The notes under the pieces: model-generated
Seen by the model: only the letters and a program-made list of their open reading frames with translations
Told to the model about the DNA's origin: nothing
The model's database searches: none
Shown: in pieces, positions 20,476 through 29,444 of the stretch
How positions within the stretch are numbered: the first letter of the stretch is position 1
Layout: the number at the start of each line of letters is the position of its first letter
Assembly (NCBI RefSeq): GCF_928381705.1
Contig: NZ_CAKMSR010000001.1
Location: 186,001-250,000 of the forward strand
Direction: 5' to 3'
Length of the DNA stretch: 64,000 nucleotides
Origin: Rothia nasimurium
Lineage (GTDB): Bacteria > Actinomycetota > Actinomycetes > Actinomycetales > Micrococcaceae
Position numbers and translations under genes: made by a program

Positions 20476-22173
20476 TTAGAGACCGAGCTCGTCCAGGATC
20501 GGCAGGTGCTTGCGCGCTGCTTCCTTAGCTTCTGCTGAGGAGATCTGGTCGAGGGCGTCGTTGGCGATCTGCTGGGCCTTTTCGGGGGTGACCGACTTGA
20601 GCACGGCGGAGACAGCTGCCATGGCGCCAGCGTTCATGGAGAGGGTGTCAACGCCCAGGCCGACGAGAACGACGGCCAGTGCGGGGTCGGCTGCTGCTTC
20701 ACCACAGACGGAGACGTACTTCTTGACACCGGCCTTGGCGGATGCTCGCTTGGCGCCTTCGACGGTCAGCTTGATCATCTTGAGGACGGCGGGCTGCCAG
20801 GGGTTATTGAGGTGGGCCAGGTCGCCGAGCAGGCGGTCTGCTGCCATGGTGTACTGTGTGAGGTCGTTGGTGCCGATGGAGACGAAGTCGACTTCACCGA
20901 GGATCGCTTCAGCGTTGACGGCTGCTGCGGGGGTTTCGACCATGACGCCGCGGGTTGCCAAGCCTACTTCATCAACCATTTCCTTGAAGCGGCGGGCTTC
21001 ACTGGTGGTTGAGATCATGGGAGCCATGACCCAAATGTCGGCGTCGGAGCCGTCGGCTGCTGCCTTGATGGCTTCGAGCTGGCGTTCGAGGACGCCGGGC
21101 ACGGTCCAGTCGGTGCGGTAGCCGCGGACGCCGAGGGCGGGGTTCTCTTCTTCCTTGACGTTGAGGAAGGGCAGGGGCTTGTCGGCGCCTGCGTCGAGGG
21201 TGCGAACGACGATGTGCTGGCCGGGGAAGGCGTCGAAGACGGCCTTGTAGCTGGCGGTCTGGGTTTCTACTGAGGGTTCAGCGTCGTGGCCCAGGAAGCC
21301 GAATTCGGTGCGGAGCAGGCCCACGCCTTCGGCCTTGAGCCCTGCTGCCTTTTCTGCGCTCTTGCCGTCGCCGACGTTGGCGTAGAGGGGTACGAGGGTG
21401 CCGTCTGCCATGGCGCCGGTGCCGTCGAAGTCGGGCAGTTCCTTGCGGTTGGCGTACTTTTCGGCCAGGTCGCGGTGCTCGTCGGTGACCTCGGTGTTGA
21501 CGGTGCCTTCGTTAGAGTCAATGTAGACTTCGGTGCCGTTTTCGATGTCGGTGACGCCCTTGGCGGCAACGATAGCGGGCAGACCGAGACCGCGAGCAAG
21601 AATCGCGGTGTGGGCCTGGGGGCCGCCGTCGGAGGTGATAAGGGCGACGACCTGCTTGGGGTCAAGGGTGGCGGTGTCTGCCGGTGCCAGGTCGATAGCT
21701 GCCAGGATGAAGGGCTCAGCAGAGACGGGGATGCCGGGGGCCTGCTGGCCGGTCAGTTCGGCGACGATGCGGGCGCGGACGTCGTGAATGTCGGTGACAC
21801 GCTCGGCCATGTAGCCACCCAGGGCTGCCATCTGGTCAGCGAAGGCTGATGCGGCTTCCCAGACTGCCAGCTCGGGGGCCTTGCCCTGCTTCTCGACAAT
21901 CTTGATAGCGCTCTTGAGCAGGGCGCGGTCGGTTGCCATCTGGGAGGTGGACTTGAGCACGGCCTTGCCGTCACGGCTGGCGTGCTCGGCGCGTTCCAAC
22001 AGGCCGTTCTTGACGGTCTCGGCAGCTGCCTTGATACGCTCGGCGGCCTGCTCGGGGGTTTCGTCGGCGGAGAGCTTCAGGGATGATGAGGGAGCCTTGA
22101 TGGGCTCGGGCATCTGAAGGACTTTGCCGATAACGCGGCCGGCGTAGACGCCGACACCCTTGTAGATAGTCAT
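20476..22173 (-). CDS. ptsI: PTS enzyme I
   Basis: Phosphoenolpyruvate-protein phosphotransferase, the first PTS step (PEP to HPr). The 565-residue protein has a His domain with the active H188 in SDGGPQAHTAILARGLGLPAI, the PEP-binding barrel (LLRTEFGFLG, VRTLDAGADKPLPF, MVETPAA) and the Cys loop VCGEAAADP. Length and motifs are normal. It follows fruA by 30 nt in the same direction and precedes ptsH, so general PTS proteins are co-transcribed with fructose genes. Confidence 0.96.
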   Translation of the reverse strand: MTIYKGVGVYAGRVIGKVLQMPEPIKAPSSSLKLSADETPEQAAERIKAAAETVKNGLLERAEHASRDGKAVLKSTSQMATDRALLKSAIKIVEKQGKAPELAVWEAASAFADQMAALGGYMAERVTDIHDVRARIVAELTGQQAPGIPVSAEPFILAAIDLAPADTATLDPKQVVALITSDGGPQAHTAILARGLGLPAIVAAKGVTDIENGTEVYIDSNEGTVNTEVTDEHRDLAEKYANRKELPDFDGTGAMADGTLVPLYANVGDGKSAEKAAGLKAEGVGLLRTEFGFLGHDAEPSVETQTASYKAVFDAFPGQHIVVRTLDAGADKPLPFLNVKEEENPALGVRGYRTDWTVPGVLERQLEAIKAAADGSDADIWVMAPMISTTSEARRFKEMVDEVGLATRGVMVETPAAAVNAEAILGEVDFVSIGTNDLTQYTMAADRLLGDLAHLNNPWQPAVLKMIKLTVEGAKRASAKAGVKKYVSVCGEAAADPALAVVLVGLGVDTLSMNAGAMAAVSAVLKSVTPEKAQQIANDALDQISSAEAKEAARKHLPILDELGL

Positions 22174-22203
22174 AGTGTTTTCCTTCTAAGAGGTTGAAGT
22201 GAT

Positions 22204-24204
22204 TTAGGCAGTTGCCTCGACCTTACGGCCTGCAAGTGACTTGAGAACAATATACATGAGTGCACCCACTACGGTACCTGCGATAGCGGCCACAAGGAAC
22301 ATGAGGGGGTTCTCAACCAGGGCGATGATCCAGACACCACCGTGGGGTGCGGGTGAGGCGACGCCTGCGCCCATGGAGATAGCACCGGCAACGGCTGCAC
22401 CAACAACGGAGGACGGAATCACGCGCAGGGGGTCGGCGGTAGCGAAGGGGATGGCACCTTCGGAAATGAAGGAGGCACCCAGCAGCCAGGCTGCCTTGCC
22501 GTTTTCGCGTTCGGGAGCGCTAAAGAGCTTGGGGCGGACGGCGGTGGCCAGGGCCATAGCCAGCGGGGGTACCATACCGGAGATGATGACGGCCGCCATG
22601 ACCTGCTGGGAAGCCAGGGTACCGGCGGAAAGACCGGCGGTGGCGAAGAGGTAGGCTGCCTTGTTGACGGGGCCGCCGAGGTCGAAGCCCATCATGGCAC
22701 CCAGGATGATGCCCAGCAGAATGGCTGAGGCACCGGTCATGGAGTTGAGCCAGTTCTCAAGTGAGCTGGTGACCCAGGCCAGGGGGCCGCCGAGCAGGAA
22801 GAACATGAGGCCACCGGCGAAGAGGGTAGCAACCAGCGGGGTGATGACCACGGGCATCATGGATGCGAGCCAGCGGGGCAGCTTGAGCAGGGAGAGCCAG
22901 TAGGCGCAGAGACCTGCGAGCAGACCGGCGACGATACCGCCGAGGAAGCCACCGCCGACCATGACGGCAACAGAACCGGCGATGAAGCCGGGAGCGATGC
23001 CGGGGCGCTGGGCCAGGCCGTAGGCGATGTAGGCTGCCAGAATCGGAACCATGGCTCCCAGGCCGAAGGCACCGATGGTGTGCAAGGCAGCACCCAGGTA
23101 GAGGGAGAGGGGGGTGTCGCCCAGGTTGGTCAGGGAGGCACCGGAGAGGATGGCTTCGGTGTCAACGTCCCCCAGGTTGGGCATGGTGATGGCTTCGAGC
23201 ATGAAGCCGATAGCCAGGATGATACCGCCCGCTGCCACGAAGGGAATCATGTAGGAGACGCCGGTCATCAGGGCCTTGTAGATGCGGGTGCCCCAGGAAC
23301 CGCCCTCTTCTGCAGTTTCAGCGGAGTCAGCTGCACCTGCGGCAACGCGCTTGCCGTTGGGCTTCTCAGCTTCGGCAAGGGCTTCTTCAATCATGGCCTT
23401 GGGCTCGTCGATACCGCGCTTGACGGGGGCTTCAACGTAGGGCTTACCGGCGAAGCGTTCGCGGCCGCGCACCGGCAGGGCAACGGCGAAGACGACGGCG
23501 TCAGCTTCGTCGATTTCGGCCTGGGTGAGCTTGTCGCCACCGGATGAACCCTGGGGCTCAACCTTGAAGTCGTAGCCCAGCTCTTCGGCGGCGTACTTGA
23601 GACCGTCGGCTGCCATGTAGGTGTGGGCGATGCCGGTGGGGCAGTTGGTCACAGCCACGATCTTCTTGCGGCGGGCGGGGGCTTCTGCTTCAGCAGCAGC
23701 GGCTACGGAGCCGGACGCGGCGTCCGCAGCGGGTGCCTCAGCTGCCTTTTCGCGCAGCCCCAGGGCCTCTTCAACGAGGACGACGACCTCGTCGGCGGTC
23801 TTGGCTTCGCGCAGGGCTGCAGTGAAGGACTTCTTCATGAGGGAGCGGGCCATCTGAGAAAGAATCTTCAGGTGGGCTTCGTCGCCGTCTGCGGGAGCTG
23901 CGATGAAGAAGATGAGGTCGGCGGGGCCGTCCTTAGCGCCGAAGTCAACGGCGGGGTTGGGGCGAGCCATAGCCAGAGTGGGCTCGGTGACTGCTTCACT
24001 GCGGCAGTGGGGAATAGCGATACCACCGGGGATGCCGGTGTCGGTCTTTTCCTCGCGGGCACGCGCAGCAGCGTAGAGGGTCTCAAAGTCGGTGGCGCGG
24101 CCAGCACCTACGACGGCACCAGCTAGATGCTCGATGACATCGAAGCGGGTCTCGCCGAGGTTCTCATCGAGGCTGATGAGATCCGCAGTGATGAGAGCAG
24201 ACAT
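22204..24204 (-). CDS. fruA: Fructose-specific PTS EIIABC
   Basis: A 666-residue permease that imports and phosphorylates fructose to fructose-1-phosphate. The domain order is EIIA (1-150, H66 in GIAIPHCRSEA), an Ala-rich linker, EIIB (about 180-285, C188 in VAVTNCPTGIAHTYMAA) and EIIC (about 305-660, about 8-10 TM helices, GFDLGGPVNKAAY and GAIPFATADPLRVIPS). It lies between fruK and ptsI in one operon. Induction by fructose through the upstream DeoR-type regulator is expected. Confidence 0.95.
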   Translation of the reverse strand: MSALITADLISLDENLGETRFDVIEHLAGAVVGAGRATDFETLYAAARAREEKTDTGIPGGIAIPHCRSEAVTEPTLAMARPNPAVDFGAKDGPADLIFFIAAPADGDEAHLKILSQMARSLMKKSFTAALREAKTADEVVVLVEEALGLREKAAEAPAADAASGSVAAAAEAEAPARRKKIVAVTNCPTGIAHTYMAADGLKYAAEELGYDFKVEPQGSSGGDKLTQAEIDEADAVVFAVALPVRGRERFAGKPYVEAPVKRGIDEPKAMIEEALAEAEKPNGKRVAAGAADSAETAEEGGSWGTRIYKALMTGVSYMIPFVAAGGIILAIGFMLEAITMPNLGDVDTEAILSGASLTNLGDTPLSLYLGAALHTIGAFGLGAMVPILAAYIAYGLAQRPGIAPGFIAGSVAVMVGGGFLGGIVAGLLAGLCAYWLSLLKLPRWLASMMPVVITPLVATLFAGGLMFFLLGGPLAWVTSSLENWLNSMTGASAILLGIILGAMMGFDLGGPVNKAAYLFATAGLSAGTLASQQVMAAVIISGMVPPLAMALATAVRPKLFSAPERENGKAAWLLGASFISEGAIPFATADPLRVIPSSVVGAAVAGAISMGAGVASPAPHGGVWIIALVENPLMFLVAAIAGTVVGALMYIVLKSLAGRKVEATA

Positions 24205-24258
24205 GTGCTCCTCCTCGGATTGTGTTTTAAGGGTTTGAGAATGTGGTTCGGTTGGGGT

Positions 24259-25221
24259 CTAGAGGGCCAGCTCGCGCAGGGTGACTGCTTCGGGCGTGGT
24301 TGATTCTAGGGTGGGCACCTGGGTGCCGGGGAGGGAGGCTGCAGCTGAGCCGTGGGCTACCGCCTGCACCAGGCATTCGGGCAGGGTTTTGCCCTGCTCG
24401 TGGGCAATCAGGAAGCCAGCCAGGGAGCAGTCGCCTGCGCCCACGGTGGAGCGCACCTTGATGGGGGCGTGGACGGCGTGCCAGGCGCCTTCTGCTGTCA
24501 CCAGCACGGCTCCTCCCCCGCCGAGGGTAGCAAGGACCATTTCGACACCTCGGTCGACCAGTTCTTTGGCGGTAGCTGCGGTGAGTTCGGGGCTGGCTTC
24601 AAGCTCGTCCGCCATCTCGATTTTGCCGACCAGCTCAGCGAGTTCTTCGGAGTTGGGCTTGATGAGGTTGGGCATGCCGTCCAGGCCAACGAGGGCGTCG
24701 CGCAGGGCTGCACCGGAGGTATCAACGGCAACGCGGGGGGCTTTCTCGCCCAGGGACTCACGGATTGAGCGGCCCACAACGGCGTAGTAGTCGGAGGGGA
24801 CGCCGGCGGGCAGGGACCCTGCCAGCACTAGCCAGGAGGCCTCGATGGTTTCCTTGATCATGAGGCGGGTCAGCTGCTGCTGGGCCACATCGTTCAGGGG
24901 CTCACCGGGGGCGTTGATCTTGGTGGTGGTGCCGTCGGGCTCAACGATGGTGATGTTGGAGCGGATCGGAGCGCCGATGGGCATGTTGACGAAGGGCACC
25001 TCGGCCTCTTTGAGGCTGGCCAGTACGGGGTCTTCGTTGTCGCCGGGCAGCACCGCTACGGTTTCGAAGCCGGAGATATTGAGGGCGCGGGCAATGTTCA
25101 CGCCCTTGCCACCGGGGTCGGACACCGCCGCGACGGCGCGCTGAACGGCACCGCGCTTGATTTCGTGGTTCAGTTCCACGGTGCGGTCCATGCTGGGGTT
25201 AGCGGTTAGGGTAACGATCAT
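24259..25221 (-). CDS. fruK: 1-phosphofructokinase
   Basis: A PfkB-family kinase that phosphorylates fructose-1-phosphate to fructose-1,6-bisphosphate. The 320-residue protein opens with VTLTANPSMDRTVEL, has GGKGVNIARAL in the substrate region, NLIKPNSEEL, and the C-terminal anion-hole signature VRSTVGAGDCSLAGFL with the catalytic Asp. ATG overlaps the stop of the upstream regulator by 4 nt (ATGA), so it is translationally coupled. It completes fructose entry into glycolysis with FruA. Confidence 0.94.
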   Translation of the reverse strand: MIVTLTANPSMDRTVELNHEIKRGAVQRAVAAVSDPGGKGVNIARALNISGFETVAVLPGDNEDPVLASLKEAEVPFVNMPIGAPIRSNITIVEPDGTTTKINAPGEPLNDVAQQQLTRLMIKETIEASWLVLAGSLPAGVPSDYYAVVGRSIRESLGEKAPRVAVDTSGAALRDALVGLDGMPNLIKPNSEELAELVGKIEMADELEASPELTAATAKELVDRGVEMVLATLGGGGAVLVTAEGAWHAVHAPIKVRSTVGAGDCSLAGFLIAHEQGKTLPECLVQAVAHGSAAASLPGTQVPTLESTTPEAVTLRELAL

Positions 25222-26009
25222 GCGATAAGCACCTCTACGTTGGATTCTTCAAGCGCTGCGGCGAGTTCGCCTTCGGGCGCTTTATCGGTAATGAGAGTAT
25301 CGATGTCTTCAAGCCCGGCAAAACGCACCAGGGACTCCTGGCCGAACTTGGCGGAGTCGCACAGGAGCACCACGCGGCGGGCTGACTTAACGATGGCGGT
25401 CTTGACGATGGCTTCGTTCAGACCGGGGGTGGAGAGCCCAAATTCGGCGTCCAGGCCGTTCACGCCGATAAAGGCGATGTCGGGGCGGATGGTTTCGAAG
25501 TGGGCAGCGGCGCGGGTACCCACAGCGGCCCAGGTCATCTTGCGCAGCTGGCCGCCCACCATATCGAGCACCACACCATCGGCTTCAGCCAGTTTCACGG
25601 CGATGTGAAGGGCGTGGGTGATGATGAGGCGGTCGGCGCCTGACTTGAGGGAGAAATCTGCGGCAGCAATGCGGTCGGCGAGGATTTCGATGGTGGTACC
25701 GGCGTCAAGAACTACCGCACCGGCGTCCGAGTCGCGCAGCAGCTCGTAGGCACGCAGGGCGATTTTCTGTTTTTCGGGGGTGTTCATGTTTTGACGTAGG
25801 GCGATAGACGACTCTACAGAGGTCGACTGCTCTACGGTTACGGCACCGCCGTGCACACGGCGCAGCTTACCGTCAGCTTCGAGGGCTGCTAGGTCACGGC
25901 GGACGGTTTCCATCGTGACTTCGTAGCGTCTAGCCAGGTCTGCGCCGTTGACACGGCGTGCAGAAGCTACAAGCTTCGCTATTTCGGCACGTCGTTCTTC
26001 AGCGAACAT
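25218..26009 (-). CDS. fruR: DeoR-family regulator of the fructose operon
   Basis: A 263-residue transcription factor. The N-terminal DeoR helix-turn-helix (about 3-57: RRAEIAKLVASARRVNGADLARRYEVTMETVRRDLAALE) is followed by a sugar-phosphate sensor domain (about 75-245) containing VVLDAGTT and AFIGVNGLD. It is the first gene of the fruR-fruK-fruA-ptsI-ptsH operon and probably represses it in response to fructose phosphates. The name fruR rests on gene order. Confidence 0.88.
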   Translation of the reverse strand: MFAEERRAEIAKLVASARRVNGADLARRYEVTMETVRRDLAALEADGKLRRVHGGAVTVEQSTSVESSIALRQNMNTPEKQKIALRAYELLRDSDAGAVVLDAGTTIEILADRIAAADFSLKSGADRLIITHALHIAVKLAEADGVVLDMVGGQLRKMTWAAVGTRAAAHFETIRPDIAFIGVNGLDAEFGLSTPGLNEAIVKTAIVKSARRVVLLCDSAKFGQESLVRFAGLEDIDTLITDKAPEGELAAALEESNVEVLIA

Positions 26010-26071
26010 GTGTTTATCACCTTATACAACTGGAAGGTGGGTCGGGTGACCCTATCTACAGTTGATTTTAT

Positions 26072-26106
26072 GTGGGTTTCTGTGGGCACGTCAATGTAAA
26101 ACCCAC
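26072..26106. promoter_or_regulatory. Inverted repeat upstream of fruR
   Basis: GTGGGTTT (26072-26079) and AAACCCAC (26099-26106) flank 19 nt. Two TGTGGG copies lie 10 nt apart within it (26071 and 26081). It could be a DeoR-type operator for fruR or a weak terminator for the vanZ gene. No direct evidence separates these. Confidence 0.3.
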
Positions 26107-26108
26107 GG

Positions 26109-26549
26109 TTACGGGTGTATTTCGGTGTTTTGGTTGGGTTTTTCGGTCACTTTCACTAGGGCCAGCGCCAAAACCCAACCGATAGCACACCCTAGGGTGT
26201 TGGCGAGGACGTCCAGGGGCGAGCTGGTACGCCCGGGCATGAAATGCTGGGTGGTTTCGATAGCCAGGGTACAGGCCAGACCGCCCAGGGGTACGAGCCA
26301 GGGGCGGGCCGGGCGCAGCAGCCAGGTGAAGAGAAAGCCGCCAGGTACAAACATGACCACGTTCGACAGCCATTCCACCTGCCCGTAGCCAAACCAACCG
26401 GGCAGCCAGCCGCGGGCGTGGCCGTCCGCAAGTATCCGGGCCAGGGTTTCACCCGACTCGCCGGAGTCAACGTGGGTGGGCCAGAGAACGATGAAGCCGA
26501 CGGCAGCTACGTACAGGCAGGTGATGCCCCAGAGGAAGATACGTCCCAC
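26109..26549 (-). CDS. VanZ family membrane protein
   Basis: A 146-residue protein with four predicted TM helices. VanZ features are WLSNVVMFVPGGFL, IETTQHFMPGRTSSPLDVLANTLGCAIGW and an N-terminal LYVAAVGFIVLWPT segment. The family name comes from a teicoplanin-resistance accessory, but most members have no known role. Start GTG overlaps the stop of the upstream mutase-like gene by 1 nt (TAGTG), indicating an operon. Confidence 0.85.
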   Translation of the reverse strand: MGRIFLWGITCLYVAAVGFIVLWPTHVDSGESGETLARILADGHARGWLPGWFGYGQVEWLSNVVMFVPGGFLFTWLLRPARPWLVPLGGLACTLAIETTQHFMPGRTSSPLDVLANTLGCAIGWVLALALVKVTEKPNQNTEIHP

Positions 26550-27664
26550 TAGGGCTTACCTACCAGCAGGGGCTCCTTGACCTCTAGCCAGTGGGCAAGA
26601 CCCGGCAGGTCAACTTCGAAGGGTTCGGCGTTGGCGATAGTGCCGAATTCGCGGCCGTAGGTGGCAGAGAGGGCGCGGCGAATCAGGGAGCCGTGGGAGA
26701 CGGCGATGACGCGCTGGCCCGGGTAGTCGCGGGCAATCTGGCGCAGCACCTTGATGCCGCGCAGGTAGACGGAGCGTTCGCTTTCAACGCCGCTGTAGTA
26801 GGCGTCGGGTTCCTTGCGGGCCTCGGCTGAAATGTCGAGCCCTTCGGCTTCGCCGTAGCCGCGTTCGACCAGGTCGTCGTAGGTGCGGTCGACGGTCAGA
26901 CCGAAGGCTGCGCCGATAATTTCTGCGGTCTCGTGGGCGCGGGAGAGCGGGGACGACACCACCACATCGAACTCGAAACCCCGAGCCCTAAGAGAGGCAG
27001 CGGTCTCGTGGGCCTGGGCGCGGCCGGTGTCGTTGAGGGGAATATCGCTGGAGCCCTGCATGAGATGGGCCTTGTTCCAGTCGGTCTGGCCGTGGCGGAT
27101 CAGCATGATAGAGGACGCCCGGCGGGCAGGTGCCAGGGGCACCACCTCACCGTTGTGGGGCACCAGCACTTTCTGGCCGGTGCGGGCGGTTTGCAGGCGG
27201 GAAATCAGCATGCCGTGCACCACGATAATCAGGTTCTGACCCGGGTAGTCGGCTTCAACCTGGTCAAGGGCGTCTTCAACGCGGGCTAGAAAGTCTGACA
27301 GGGGTTCGATGTCTGCGGTTTCGTTTTCGATTGTTTCCCAGAGGGCGGGGGTGTTAGTGACGCCTTCGAGCTCTTTGAAGGAGCGTTCTGCGAGGCCCGG
27401 GTAGGAGCCAAGGACGGGTAGGCCCAGCTCGTCAGCGATGATGCGGCCGGTTTCTGCGGCGCGGGAGAGGGGGGAGGTGACGACGCCGTGCCAGGTGAAG
27501 CCGGGGTGGGCGTCCGCTTGGGTCTTGGCGTATTCGAGCACGTTGTGGGCGGCGGCGAGCGCCTGGGCGCGGCCGGTGTCGTTGAGGGGTATGTCGCTGG
27601 AGCCCTGCAGGCGGTGTACGAGGTTCCAGTCGGTCTGTCCGTGTCGAATGAGTACGCTAGGCAT
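26549..27664 (-). CDS. Tandem histidine-phosphatase (phosphoglycerate mutase-like) protein
   Basis: A 371-residue protein with two copies of the histidine phosphatase domain. Copy 1 (1-180) begins VLIRHGQTDWN with catalytic H8; copy 2 (about 185-360) begins IMLIRHGQTDWN. Both continue with LQGSSDIPLNDTGRAQA or a close match, and have SPLSRA and VHGMLI/VSHGSLI, so both appear catalytically intact. Ordinary family members are about 200 residues with one domain. Substrates are not predictable. It is in an operon with vanZ. Confidence 0.87.
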   Translation of the reverse strand: MPSVLIRHGQTDWNLVHRLQGSSDIPLNDTGRAQALAAAHNVLEYAKTQADAHPGFTWHGVVTSPLSRAAETGRIIADELGLPVLGSYPGLAERSFKELEGVTNTPALWETIENETADIEPLSDFLARVEDALDQVEADYPGQNLIIVVHGMLISRLQTARTGQKVLVPHNGEVVPLAPARRASSIMLIRHGQTDWNKAHLMQGSSDIPLNDTGRAQAHETAASLRARGFEFDVVVSSPLSRAHETAEIIGAAFGLTVDRTYDDLVERGYGEAEGLDISAEARKEPDAYYSGVESERSVYLRGIKVLRQIARDYPGQRVIAVSHGSLIRRALSATYGREFGTIANAEPFEVDLPGLAHWLEVKEPLLVGKP

Positions 27665-27819
27665 GGGTTCTATTATCCCCTCCTAGCCCGCCGGGTTCGG
27701 GGTGGTGGGAGTGTTAGCTTGCTCCCGAGGCTCAGGGCTCAAGGCGCTCACAGAAAAGATGGTAAGTACCCGTGATACATCGTATGACCTCCCCCGCTCC
27801 GGTATGAGAGCATAGAACC

Positions 27820-28560
27820 ATGTTTGAACTTCACTCAGCCCCCGCGAACTTTGCCCCCGCCTGCGCCGTCTTCGACTGCGACGGCGTCCTGCTCGACTCC
27901 GAAACCCTCTGGGGCGAAATCCAGGCCGAAATGTTCAAACACTACCGGGTAGAGCTCACCCCCGAACTCGAAGCCTCCCTCGTCGGCATCTCAGCCGGGG
28001 ATCTTGCCGACCGTCTCTCAGCGCTCACCCCGCTGGCGTCCGAATTCGATGGCTCCCCCGAAGCCTTCCGCGACAGCGTCTACAGCACCATCACCACCAC
28101 CGAATTCGACATCATCGACCGCGGCGTCACCGCCATCGACGGTGCTCTCAGAGCCATTCAGCTGCTCTCAGCCAAGATTCCCGTGGCGGTAGCGTCCAAC
28201 TCCGGCGACAAGCTGCTGACCAAAAAACTCACCCACTTCGGCTACGCCCCCTACCTGGACACCTGGGTTTCCTTCCACGACGTCGAAGAAGGCAAGCCCG
28301 CCCCCGACATCTACCTCGAAGCAACCCGCCGCCTGGGCTTTGCCCCCGAGCAGGCCCTCACCGTGGAAGACTCCGTCACCGGCATGACTGCCGCAACCGC
28401 AGCTGGCACCAACTGCCTGATTTACCAGGTAGAGCCGGACGCCGCCACCCCCGCTCCCCTGCTGACGGCAGGTATCGGGCGGTTTAGCTCCTTCACCGAC
28501 CCCGCCTTCCTCACCCAGCTTGAAACCTGGGTCGGGCACCTGCCCAACCGCCAGCGCTAG
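27820..28560 (+). CDS. HAD-family phosphatase / beta-phosphoglucomutase-like
   Basis: A 246-residue HAD superfamily hydrolase, subfamily IA. Motif I is FDCDGVLLDSE (D19 nucleophile, D21 acid), motif II VAVASNSG, and motif III/IV KPAPDIYLEATRRLG plus VEDSVTGMTAATAAG. The helical cap lies at about 32-105. The substrate is probably a small phosphorylated sugar or similar metabolite. A putative membrane protein gene follows 18 nt downstream in the same direction. Confidence 0.85.
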   Translation: MFELHSAPANFAPACAVFDCDGVLLDSETLWGEIQAEMFKHYRVELTPELEASLVGISAGDLADRLSALTPLASEFDGSPEAFRDSVYSTITTTEFDIIDRGVTAIDGALRAIQLLSAKIPVAVASNSGDKLLTKKLTHFGYAPYLDTWVSFHDVEEGKPAPDIYLEATRRLGFAPEQALTVEDSVTGMTAATAAGTNCLIYQVEPDAATPAPLLTAGIGRFSSFTDPAFLTQLETWVGHLPNRQR

Positions 28561-28578
28561 CTCACCCCAGGAGCCGCA

Positions 28579-29190
28579 GTGACACACACACCCAACTCCC
28601 CCGACCAGCAGCCCCAGCCCTCCCGCTACGGCCGCCGCCTCGAAGACCTCAGCGACGACGAACGCGCCTACTACCGCGAATTCCTACCGCCCCAGGCCCT
28701 GACCGGGCAGCAGGGGGCTGAAAAGCAGGTGCCGGGGCAGGCGTCCGCACCGCTCGGGTCAGGCACCACCGCCCACCCAGCGCGGACGAACCCCGACAGC
28801 CAGCGGGGTAAACGACCTCGCAGCCGCTGGTACTGGCTACCGCACTCCCTCACTATCGTGGCGGTGATTCTGGCGGTGGCATCTTTCTTGGTAGTGCCCG
28901 CTATCTACAGCGACGCGACCCCGGAACTACGCCGTAACTACGTGATTATGTGGGCAGAACTGGCCTTCTTCTTCCTACTCTTTGCTGCCCTGCTCTACGG
29001 AATCTTTGCCCTCTCCCGGTTCACTGACCACGACGATGAGGACGACGAGCGGCTCATGCGCCCCACCGATTTTGCTGAGCGCCTCTACGAGCAGGAGCTT
29101 GACCGCGGCACCGACCGAAGGGGCGGGGACGGGTCGGGTCTGGGCGGGCTCTATGACTCGTCCTGGATTAGCGGCAAGAAAAACGATTAG
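28579..29190 (+). CDS. Two-TM membrane protein of unknown family
   Basis: A 203-residue protein I cannot assign. A polar N-terminus (1-88) contains RYGRRLEDLSDDERAYYREFLPP. Two hydrophobic helices (about 90-112 and 120-145) are separated by a short loop, and an acidic tail (DDEDDERLMRPTDFAERLYEQE) follows. GTG start with AGGAG 9 nt upstream. It probably forms an operon with the HAD phosphatase. Codon use and length support a real gene. Confidence 0.7.
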   Translation: MTHTPNSPDQQPQPSRYGRRLEDLSDDERAYYREFLPPQALTGQQGAEKQVPGQASAPLGSGTTAHPARTNPDSQRGKRPRSRWYWLPHSLTIVAVILAVASFLVVPAIYSDATPELRRNYVIMWAELAFFFLLFAALLYGIFALSRFTDHDDEDDERLMRPTDFAERLYEQELDRGTDRRGGDGSGLGGLYDSSWISGKKND

Positions 29191-29197
29191 ACGGCAA

Positions 29198-29227
29198 AAG
29201 GGCCGGCTCCCAGGGGAACCGGCCCTT
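29198..29227 (+). terminator. Terminator after the two-TM membrane gene
   Basis: AAGGGCCGG/CCGGCCCTT stem with a 12-nt loop, 7 nt after the stop codon. It is symmetrical enough to help stop opposing transcripts too. Confidence 0.7.
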
Positions 29228-29243
29228 AGCTACCCCGGTTTTT

Positions 29244-29280
29244 GTGCAAATACCCCCGTTTTTACCTGGGGTATCTGCAC
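29244..29280. repeat. Hairpin with overlapping direct repeats
   Basis: GTGCAAATACCCC and GGGGTATCTGCAC form a 37-nt hairpin with one mismatch and an 11-nt loop. CTGGGGTATCT recurs at 29266 and 29286, and TACCCC-GTTTTT elements recur at 29232 and 29251. It lies in a tail-to-tail gap. Function unknown. Confidence 0.55.
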
Positions 29281-29323
29281 CGAAACTGGGGTATCTATCA
29301 GAAAGAGGGGCTGGCTGGCGGAA

Positions 29324-29435
29324 GAGGACGTGCGGACGCGCTTGGAGCCGGCTGGCTGGGGCTGGCATGAATTGCTCGTGAGCGCCAGCGAACCAGCAAG
29401 AAGGTTAGCCGGCAAAAGCGCATCCGCACGTCCTC
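29324..29435. repeat. 112-nt nested inverted repeat downstream of metI
   Basis: Outer arms of 20 nt (29324-29343 and 29416-29435) match with one difference. Within them GCCGGCT/AGCCGGC and GCTGGC/GCCAGC arms continue the structure, so the whole element can fold into one long hairpin or cruciform. It lies between a + strand gene and metI, which converge. It may be a strong bidirectional terminator, a structured RNA or a mobile palindromic repeat. Confidence 0.6.
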
Positions 29436-29444
29436 CGAGCTACC

